From Pseudomonas fluorescens (GTDB taxonomy: Bacteria; Pseudomonadota; Gammaproteobacteria; Pseudomonadales; Pseudomonadaceae), in NCBI RefSeq assembly GCF_001623525.1, contig NZ_CP015225.1, forward strand, positions 5,282,501-5,346,500: a stretch of DNA of 64,000 nucleotides, written 5' to 3'. Positions 56,990 through 64,000 of the stretch are shown one piece after another (position 1 is the stretch's first letter; each line of letters begins with the position of its first letter). The notes under the pieces are model-generated. The model had not been told where the DNA came from. It searched no databases and was given only the letters and a program-made list of their open reading frames with translations. The position numbers and the translations under genes are program-made.

Positions 56990-57079
56990 TGTGGGAGCGA
57001 GCTTGCTCGCGATTGCGGTGGGTCAGCTAAATCACGGCTGACTGATCCAATGCTATCGCGAGCGAGCTCGCTCCCACAT
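56990..57079. repeat. REPIN, family A, inside the pil/chp operon
   Basis: Inverted GGGAGCGAGCTTGCTCGCGA and complement (right half reads AGCGAGCTCGCTCCC) between the pilI stop and pilJ start, both plus strand. Confidence 0.9.
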
Positions 57080-57126
57080 TGGGTCGGCGGTGACTGGGTT
57101 GGATTGGGCAGTACAGGCGAGAACCG

Positions 57127-59190
57127 ATGATCAAAGCAAAAACAGGCAAGCCACTGGAAGCGTCGCGCAGTCGTTCGCAGATCATCGTGCTGTTCGTCGC
57201 GCTGATCGTCTTCATCATGCTGCTGTTCGCCAACTTCGCTTACCTCAACACCCAGTCCTCCTACGACAAGCAGTACATCGGCCATGCCGGTGAGCTGCGG
57301 GTACTGTCCCAGCGCATCGCCAAGAACGCCACCGAGGCCGCCGCCGGCAAGCCCGCGGCATTCAAGCTGCTGAGCGATGCGCGCAATGACTTCGCCCAGC
57401 GCTGGGGCTACCTGAAACAGGGCGACCCGGTGACCGGCCTGCCCCCTGCGCCCGCCACCCTGCGCCCGCAGATGCGCGCCGTGCAGTTGGATTGGGAGCG
57501 CCTGCTCAAGAACACCGATGCCATCCTCTCCAGCGAACAGACCGTGCTGTCGCTGCACCAGGTGGCGGCGACCCTGGCCGAAACCGTGCCGCAGTTGCAG
57601 GTCGAGTACGAAAAAGTCGTCGAGATCCTGCTGCAACGCGGTGCGCCGGCCGCCCAGGTGGCCATGGCCCAGCGCCAGTCGTTGCTGGCCGAACGGATTC
57701 TCGGCGCGGTGAATACCGTGCTGGCGGGGGACGAAAACGCCAGCCAGGCCGCCGACACCTTCGGTCGCGACGCCGCGCGTTTTGGCCAGGTGCTCAATGG
57801 CATGTTGCAAGGTGACCCGGCCCTGAAGATATCCCAGGTCCAGGACCGCGATGCCCGGGCACGCCTGAGCGAAATCAGCGAGCTCTTCGAGTTCGTTTCC
57901 GGCTCGGTGGACGAAATCCTCGAGACCTCCCCGGAGCTGTTCAAGGTCCGCGAATCGGCCGGCAACATCTTCAACCTGTCGCAGACCCTGCTCGACGAGG
58001 CTTCGCACCTGGCCACGGCCTTCGAAAACCTCGCCGGCGGGCGGTCCATCAATACCATCGGCGGCTATGTGCTGGGTTTGCTGGCGCTGATGTCGATCAT
58101 CCTGATTGGTCTGGTGATGGTTCGCGAAACCAACCGCCAGTTGCACGAAACCGCACAAAAGAACGAACGCAACCAGAACGCGATCATGCGGTTGCTGGAT
58201 GAAATCGAAGACCTGGCCGATGGCGACCTGACTGTCACGGCCTCGGTCACCGAGGACTTCACCGGCACCATCGCCGATTCCATCAACTATTCGGTGGATC
58301 AACTGCGCGACCTGGTGGCGACCATCAACCTGACCGCCGGCCAGGTCGCCGCTGCGGTGCAGGAAACCCAGGCCACGGCGATGCACCTGGCCCAGGCTTC
58401 CGAGCACCAGGCCCAGCAGATTTCCGAAGCTTCGACTTCAATTAATGAAATGGCCCAGTCCATCGACCAGGTGTCGGCCAATGCCGCCGAGTCGTCGGCG
58501 GTGGCCGAGCGGTCGGTGGAAATTGCCAACAAGGGCAACGAGGTGGTGCACAACACCATTCACGGCATGGACAACATTCGCGAACAGATCCAGGACACCG
58601 CCAAGCGTATCAAGCGCCTGGGTGAGTCATCCCAGGAAATTGGCGACATTGTCAGCCTGATCGACGACATCGCCGACCAGACCAACATCCTGGCACTCAA
58701 CGCCGCCATCCAGGCGTCCATGGCCGGTGATGCCGGGCGCGGGTTCGCGGTGGTGGCCGATGAAGTGCAGCGCTTGGCCGAGCGCTCTTCGGCGGCGACC
58801 CGGCAAATCGAGACCCTGGTGCGGGCGATCCAGGCCGACACCAACGAGGCGGTGATTTCCATGGAGCAGACCACCACCGAAGTGGTGCGCGGTGCGCGAC
58901 TGGCCCAGGACGCCGGCGTCGCCCTGGAAGAAATCGAAGGCGTGTCCAAGACCCTGGCGGCGCTGATCCAGAGCATCTCCAACGCTGCGCAGCAACAGAC
59001 CACCTCGGCGGGGCAGATTTCCTTGACCATGAACGTGATCCAGCAGATCACCTCGCAGACCTCATCCGGTTCCACCGCCACTGCCGAGAGCATTGGCAAC
59101 CTGGCGAAAATGGCCAGCCAGCTGCGCCGTTCGGTGTCGGGTTTTACCTTGCCGGCGGCGGCAGCGGCTGGCGATGAGGAAAAAGGGTGA
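57127..59190 (+). CDS. pilJ: Pil/Chp chemoreceptor PilJ
   Basis: A 687-residue methyl-accepting protein. The first membrane segment is around residues 18-38, followed by a periplasmic domain that senses pilus tension or retraction. A second segment lies near 310-330. Then come a HAMP domain and a signalling coiled coil whose tip is [39 protein letters not shown] (residues about 517-555). That tip is typical of PilJ, with IQAS in place of the common IEAA. There is no C-terminal pentapeptide. chpA follows, with no pilK between. Confidence 0.96.
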   Translation: MIKAKTGKPLEASRSRSQIIVLFVALIVFIMLLFANFAYLNTQSSYDKQYIGHAGELRVLSQRIAKNATEAAAGKPAAFKLLSDARNDFAQRWGYLKQGDPVTGLPPAPATLRPQMRAVQLDWERLLKNTDAILSSEQTVLSLHQVAATLAETVPQLQVEYEKVVEILLQRGAPAAQVAMAQRQSLLAERILGAVNTVLAGDENASQAADTFGRDAARFGQVLNGMLQGDPALKISQVQDRDARARLSEISELFEFVSGSVDEILETSPELFKVRESAGNIFNLSQTLLDEASHLATAFENLAGGRSINTIGGYVLGLLALMSIILIGLVMVRETNRQLHETAQKNERNQNAIMRLLDEIEDLADGDLTVTASVTEDFTGTIADSINYSVDQLRDLVATINLTAGQVAAAVQETQATAMHLAQASEHQAQQISEASTSINEMAQSIDQVSANAAESSAVAERSVEIANKGNEVVHNTIHGMDNIREQIQDTAKRIKRLGESSQEIGDIVSLIDDIADQTNILALNAAIQASMAGDAGRGFAVVADEVQRLAERSSAATRQIETLVRAIQADTNEAVISMEQTTTEVVRGARLAQDAGVALEEIEGVSKTLAALIQSISNAAQQQTTSAGQISLTMNVIQQITSQTSSGSTATAESIGNLAKMASQLRRSVSGFTLPAAAAAGDEEKG

Positions 59191-59232
59191 CTGACCTGTT
59201 GGGAGGGAATGTACCTGTGGCAAGGGCGCTTT

Positions 59233-59326
59233 TGTGGCGAGGGAGCTTGCTCCCGCTGGGTGGCGCAGCCGCCCCGAATATTTTGTGAGCGCTGCGCACT
59301 CAAGCGGGAGCAAGCTCCCTCGCCAC
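59233..59326. repeat. REPIN, family B, between pilJ and chpA
   Basis: Inverted GGGAGCTTGCTCCCGCTGGG and complement where pilK stands in P. aeruginosa. Confidence 0.9.
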
Positions 59327-59375
59327 GGGGTTCTGGGCCGTACCACAGGCATACGACTGTTGATTTGGAGTGGTT

Positions 59376-62300
59376 ATGGGTGATCGGCACGACTATGTGG
59401 CCCTGGAATGGGTCAAGGGCGAGATTGCCGAAACGCTGAAGCAGGCTCATCTGGCCCTCAACCGCTTGGTGGACGATCCGCAGGCGTCGGACGCCCTCGG
59501 GCAATGCCTGGCCTGCATTCACCAGGTCCACGGCGGCCTGCAGATGGTCGAGTTCTACGGTGCGGCGCTGCTGGCCGAGGAGATGGAGCAGCTGTGCGCC
59601 GCCCTGCAGGACAACCGCGTCACCCATCGCGACGAAGCCATCAGCCTGTTGAGCCAGGCCTTGGGGCAGTTGCCGATCTACTTGGACCGCGTACAAGGTG
59701 CCCGTCGCGACCTGCCGCTGGTGGTGCTGCCCTTGATCAACGACCTGCGCAGTGCCCGGGGCGAGAGCCTGTTGTCGGAAACCAGCCTGTTCAGCCCCGA
59801 GTTGCCCGATATCGCGCCGCTCAGCGACGAGGCGTTGCAGCGCCTCGAACCCGCAGACCTGCCAAACACCTTGCGCAAACTGCGCCAGACCCTGCAAATG
59901 GCCCTGGTGGGCCTGTTGCGCGAACAGGATGACGCGACCCACCTGGGTTACCTGGCCAAGGTCTTCCACCGCCTGGAAACCTTGTGCGCTGGGGCGCCGC
60001 TCAATGCGTTATGGCAGGTGGCCTCGGCGCTGGTCGAAGGCATGCGCGACGGGCGTATCGCCAACAGCCCGGCGCTGCGCAGCCTGTTCAAGGAAGCCGA
60101 CAAGGAACTCAAGCGCCTGCTGGACCAAGGCATGCCTGGCATCAATCAGCCGGCACCGCCCCACCTGCTCAAGAGCTTGTTGTTCTATATTGCCAAGGCC
60201 GAACATCCCAGCGGGCAGATGCAGATCATGAAAGAACGCTACTCACTGGACGACGCGCTGCCCGACAGCGCCATGGTCGACGAAGAACGCGCGCGCCTGG
60301 CCGGGCCCGACCGCGATGCCATGCGCTCGGTGCTTGCCGCGCTGTGCGAGGAGTTGGTACGGGTCAAGGAGCGCCTGGACCTGTTCGTGCGCAGTGACCG
60401 CCAGCATGCCTCGGAGCTGGACAGCCTGTTGGCGCCCCTGCGGCAGATCGCCGACACCCTGGCGGTGCTCGGTTTCGGCCAACCGCGCAAGGTCATCATC
60501 GATCAACTGGCGGTGGTCCTGAGCCTCGCCCAGGGCCAGCGCGAGCCGGATGACGCGACCCTCATGGACGTCGCCGGAGCCTTGCTCTACGTCGAGGCGA
60601 CCCTGGCCGGCATGGTCGGCACCGTCGAGCCCGAGAGCCGCGAAGACACCCACCTGCCCACCACCGACCTGACCCAGATCCACCAGATCGTCATCAAGGA
60701 AGCCCACACCTGCCTGCAACAGGCCAAGGACATGATCGTCGACTACATCGACGCGGACTGGAACAGCGAGCAACTGCAACCCTTGCCCGCGTTGCTGACC
60801 CAGGTGCGCGGCGCGCTGGCGATGATTCCCCTGAGCCGTGCCGCCAGCCTGGTGGAGGCCTGCAACGCGTTCATCCGCGACCACCTGTTGCTGGACCAGG
60901 CCCAGCCGGGGTGGGAAGAACTCGACCACCTGGCCGACGTGATCACCGGCCTCGAATACTACCTGGAGCGCTTGAGCGAGGACCCGGAAACCTCCGGCGA
61001 GCCGTTGCTCAATGGGGTCGAGCGGAGCTTGGCTGCGCTCGGTTATTTCCCTGACGAAGCGCGGGTGCCGGTGCTCGACGATGTGTTGAGCCCCAACGAA
61101 GCCCAGGTCATGCAGGACTTGCAGGAACTGGATGACCCGCAGACGGTGCAATCCTTGGCCGAGGTGCTGGCCAGCCCGATCTCGGCGGTCAATCCGCCGG
61201 CCAGGAGCACCCCAGGCAGCCTGTTGCCGCCACCGTCGGATGAACGTCCGGTGGACGACGAGTTGCGCGAGGTCTTCCTCGAGGAAACCGGCGAGGTGTT
61301 GGACGTCCTGCGTGAATACCTGCCGCGCTGGAGTGCTCATCCCGACGACCACGGCGCGCTGAGCGAACTGCGCCGGGCCTTCCATACCCTCAAGGGCAGC
61401 GGCCGGATGGTCCGGGCGCTGGTGCTGGGTGAACTGGCCTGGGCCGTGGAAAACCTGCTCAACCGGGTCCTGGAGCGCAGCGTCGAGCCGCAGGCCTCGG
61501 TCCGCCAGTTGGTTGAAGACACGGTGCAGTTGTTGCCGGCCCTGGTGGCCGAATTCGCGGCCAATCACCAGCGCCAGCGCGACGACGTCGACCGCTTGGC
61601 CGCCCGCGCCCATGTCCTGGCCAAGGGCGGCGACGAGGAGGATGAAGACGAGCAGGACGTGGCCGCTCTCGATCCGCTGCTGTTGAAGATCTTCGACAAC
61701 GAAGCCCAGGGCCACCTCGCCAGCCTCAATCGCTTTCTCGATCAGTCGGCCGACCACCTGCCCTTGCAGGCCAGTGATGAATTGCAGCGGGCCTTGCATA
61801 CACTCAAGGGCAGCGCTTCGATGGCCGGCGTGCTTCCGATCGCCGAACTGGCCGGGGCGATGGATGAGCTGGCCCGGGAATACCGGGTGCATCTGATTGC
61901 CCTCGACCTGGATGAGGTCGAATTGCTGCTGGAAGCCGAAGGGCTGCTGCGCCGGGGCTTGCGCCAGTTGCACAGCGAGCCGCTGGCGGCGATTCCCGGG
62001 GCCGAGGATCTGATCCTGCGTGCCCAGGCCCTGCTGGCCGAGCGTCTGCACGCCGCCAACAATGCGCCAGACAAAGTGCTGCGAACCAAGCGCGACCCAC
62101 AACTGATCAACAATTTCCTCGCCCAGGGCATGGACATTTTGCTGGACGCCGAAAGCCTTTTGCAGCGCTGGCAGCAGCACCCCGGCGAAGGCCAGGAACT
62201 GAGTGCGCTGCTCGATGAGCTGACCACCCTCGGCGAAGGCGCGCACTTGGCCGACTTGCACCCGGTGGACGAACTCTGCGAAGCCTTGCTCGACCTCTAC

Positions 62301-64000
62301 GGTGCGGTAGAGGAAAGCAGCCTGGCGGTCAGCAATGAATTTTTCCAGGAGGCCCAGCGCGCCCATGAAGCGCTGATCGACATGCTCGATGAGCTGGCGG
62401 CCGGGCAGCATGTGCATCCGCAGCCGGCGCGGGTACAAGCCTTGCGCCGCCTGCTCCAGGAGAGCCTCGACCCGTCGGCCACCGGTCTGATCCGCAGCGA
62501 CGGCAGCCGCACCCTGAGCATCCGCGAACTGAGCCATGCGACGGCGGAAATGGAGCGTGACGCGCCCGTCGATACCTCGATGGAAGATGACCTCGTGGCG
62601 ATTTTCCTCGAAGAAGCCCAAGACATCCTCGAAAGCGCCGCCCAGGCCTTGCAACGCTGGTTGGCCGATCCGGATAACGGCGCGCCGTTGTCCTCGCTGC
62701 AACGTGACTTGCACACCCTCAAGGGCGGTGCGCGAATGGCCGACATCCGGCCGGTGAGCGACCTGGCCCAGGAGTTGGAAAACCTTTACGAAGGGCTGGT
62801 GGACCGGCGCTACAGCTACAGCGAGGAGCTGGCGCAACTGCTCGCCAGCAGTCATGAACGCCTCGACCTGTTGCTCGGGCAGTTGCAGCAGGGCCAGCCG
62901 TTGGGCGATCCCGTTGCGCTGATCGACGCCATTCGACGCTTGCGCCAGGACAAGCCGAACGCCATCGAGACGAGCGCAGCGGCCCAGGCCGACGGCGCCG
63001 GCCATGATCCCGAGTTGCTGGAAATCTTCCTTGAGGAAGGCTTCGACATCCTCGATAGTTCGGGCGCGGCGCTGCTGCGCTGGCAGGAAGAACCGTCGAA
63101 TCGCCAGGCCGTGGAAACCTTGCTACGGGATTTGCACACCCTCAAGGGCGGTGCGCGCATGGTGGAAATCGTCCCCATCGGCGACCTGGCCCACGAGTTG
63201 GAAAACCTCTATGAAGGCCTGTCGGCGGGTCTGCTGCAGCCGACCCCGGCGCTGTTCACCTTGTTGCAAAGCAGCCATGACCGACTGGCGCAGATGCTCG
63301 ACGCCGTGCGTGCTGGCCACCCGTGCCCGCTGGCGGACCGGCTGATTGCACAGATCCAGGCGGTGAATCATTCCCAGGAGAATGCCGCGCCGCAGGCTGT
63401 CTCGGCGCCGGAGCCGGTGCCTACTCCCATCGTCAGCCCACCCGCGGCGCCTGCAAGACCGGACCCCGGCGCGGCGGGCGACGGTGCGGACATGGTCAAG
63501 GTCTCCGCCGAACTGCTCGACGACCTGGTGAACCTGGCGGGCGAAACGTCGATCTTCCGTGGGCGTATCGAACAGCAGGTCAACGACGCGCGCGTGGCCC
63601 TGGGCGAAATGGAAACCACCATCGAGCGCATGCGCGATCAACTGCGACGCCTGGATACCGAAACCCAGGGGCGAATTCTCAGCCGACAACAGGTCGAGGC
63701 CGAGCGCCTGGGCTATGAAGAGTTCGACCCGCTGGAGATGGACCGCCATTCCCAGTTGCAGCAGCTGTCCCGGGCACTGTTCGAGTCCGCCTCGGACTTG
63801 CTTGAGCTCAAGGAAACCCTTGATCGCAGCAATCACGATGCCGAGGTCCTGCTGCAACAGCAGGGGCGTATCAACACCGAGCTCCAGGAAGGCCTGATGC
63901 GTACGCGCATGGTGCCCTTCGAGCGCATGTTGCCGCGGCTCAAGCGCATTGTCCGGCAAGTGGCGCAGGAGCTGGGCAAGGACGTGGAATTCCTGGTCGG
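59376..64000 (+). CDS. chpA: Hybrid sensor kinase ChpA, N-terminal part (cut by window edge)
   Basis: The first 1541 residues of a very large CheA-type kinase controlling type IV pilus motility. Visible histidine-phosphotransfer (HPt) sites are HQVHGGLQM (H49), HTLKGSGRM (H670), HTLKGSASM (H808), HTLKGGARM (H1113) and HTLKGGARM (H1254). Their regions are separated by leucine-rich helices and an acidic patch GGDEEDEDEQD (about 750-760). A proline-rich linker (about 1330-1365) leads to the dimerisation helices (KVSAELLDDLVNLAGE) and the RTRMVPFERMLPRL segment before the ATPase domain. The ATPase, CheW and receiver domains lie beyond the window. Confidence 0.95.
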   Translation, partial: MGDRHDYVALEWVKGEIAETLKQAHLALNRLVDDPQASDALGQCLACIHQVHGGLQMVEFYGAALLAEEMEQLCAALQDNRVTHRDEAISLLSQALGQLPIYLDRVQGARRDLPLVVLPLINDLRSARGESLLSETSLFSPELPDIAPLSDEALQRLEPADLPNTLRKLRQTLQMALVGLLREQDDATHLGYLAKVFHRLETLCAGAPLNALWQVASALVEGMRDGRIANSPALRSLFKEADKELKRLLDQGMPGINQPAPPHLLKSLLFYIAKAEHPSGQMQIMKERYSLDDALPDSAMVDEERARLAGPDRDAMRSVLAALCEELVRVKERLDLFVRSDRQHASELDSLLAPLRQIADTLAVLGFGQPRKVIIDQLAVVLSLAQGQREPDDATLMDVAGALLYVEATLAGMVGTVEPESREDTHLPTTDLTQIHQIVIKEAHTCLQQAKDMIVDYIDADWNSEQLQPLPALLTQVRGALAMIPLSRAASLVEACNAFIRDHLLLDQAQPGWEELDHLADVITGLEYYLERLSEDPETSGEPLLNGVERSLAALGYFPDEARVPVLDDVLSPNEAQVMQDLQELDDPQTVQSLAEVLASPISAVNPPARSTPGSLLPPPSDERPVDDELREVFLEETGEVLDVLREYLPRWSAHPDDHGALSELRRAFHTLKGSGRMVRALVLGELAWAVENLLNRVLERSVEPQASVRQLVEDTVQLLPALVAEFAANHQRQRDDVDRLAARAHVLAKGGDEEDEDEQDVAALDPLLLKIFDNEAQGHLASLNRFLDQSADHLPLQASDELQRALHTLKGSASMAGVLPIAELAGAMDELAREYRVHLIALDLDEVELLLEAEGLLRRGLRQLHSEPLAAIPGAEDLILRAQALLAERLHAANNAPDKVLRTKRDPQLINNFLAQGMDILLDAESLLQRWQQHPGEGQELSALLDELTTLGEGAHLADLHPVDELCEALLDLYGAVEESSLAVSNEFFQEAQRAHEALIDMLDELAAGQHVHPQPARVQALRRLLQESLDPSATGLIRSDGSRTLSIRELSHATAEMERDAPVDTSMEDDLVAIFLEEAQDILESAAQALQRWLADPDNGAPLSSLQRDLHTLKGGARMADIRPVSDLAQELENLYEGLVDRRYSYSEELAQLLASSHERLDLLLGQLQQGQPLGDPVALIDAIRRLRQDKPNAIETSAAAQADGAGHDPELLEIFLEEGFDILDSSGAALLRWQEEPSNRQAVETLLRDLHTLKGGARMVEIVPIGDLAHELENLYEGLSAGLLQPTPALFTLLQSSHDRLAQMLDAVRAGHPCPLADRLIAQIQAVNHSQENAAPQAVSAPEPVPTPIVSPPAAPARPDPGAAGDGADMVKVSAELLDDLVNLAGETSIFRGRIEQQVNDARVALGEMETTIERMRDQLRRLDTETQGRILSRQQVEAERLGYEEFDPLEMDRHSQLQQLSRALFESASDLLELKETLDRSNHDAEVLLQQQGRINTELQEGLMRTRMVPFERMLPRLKRIVRQVAQELGKDVEFLV

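Noticed and set aside
60243-63005. A 920-codon minus-strand frame inside chpA.
   Set aside because: It is antisense to the chpA repeats. Its length reflects repeated leucine- and glutamate-rich codons on the other strand.

Overview
The window looks like chromosome from a Pseudomonas of the P. fluorescens group. The DNA is GC-rich. The gene order from coaD to chpA follows the order I recall for P. aeruginosa (roughly PA0363 to PA0413), and three families of paired palindromic REP repeats, typical of fluorescent pseudomonads, sit between the genes. No tRNA, rRNA, CRISPR array or prophage was seen.

Layout. Positions 1-1.75 kb hold the start of a HrpS-type sigma-54 activator (cut by the window edge, possibly the edge of a type III secretion locus) and a thioredoxin-like membrane protein. 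Positions 1.8-15 kb are mixed metabolism: an alpha/beta hydrolase, DUF2059, a 2OG-Fe(II) oxygenase, DUF523, an uncharacterised GTPase/membrane-protein pair (DUF3482/DUF2868), folA, a cystine transporter, the phosphorylcholine phosphatase pchP, ilvD and an MFS exporter. Positions 15-20 kb carry rlmI, a DJ-1/PfpI protein, an HDOD protein, mutM, a ferredoxin and coaD. Positions 20.4-25 kb hold the lao module for long-chain alcohol oxidation (laoA, laoB, laoC, with divergent laoR) followed by a sulfurtransferase. Positions 26-35 kb carry a YheT hydrolase, rsmD, a tandem pair of M16 peptidases, ftsY-ftsE-ftsX and rpoH. Positions 35-45.3 kb carry mtgA, DUF423, thiS-thiG, trmB, hemW-rdgB-DUF4426, metW-metX, DUF167-yggT-proC-yggS. 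Positions 45.4-64 kb hold pilT, an NlpC/P60 peptidase, a TM2 protein, the pyrimidine cluster algH-ruvX-pyrR-pyrB-pyrC', tonB3, gshB, and the Pil/Chp chemosensory operon pilG-pilH-pilI-pilJ-chpA. chpA runs off the right end.

The one mobile element is a complete 1290-bp IS4-family insertion sequence between algH and tonB3. It sits inside a REP palindrome and made an 11-bp target duplication.

The most notable patterns are these. (1) All ten native convergent gene junctions contain one paired REP element (REPIN), while none of eleven divergent junctions does. (2) Two further REPINs split the Pil/Chp operon. (3) pilK and pilU, neighbours of pilJ and pilT in P. aeruginosa, are absent from these positions. 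(4) A good match to an AlgU (sigma-E type) promoter precedes rpoH. (5) The IS carries a hairpin with the same 14-nt core as a local REP family. No wholly new multi-gene system is evident. The DUF3482/DUF2868 pair is the best candidate for uncharacterised biology.
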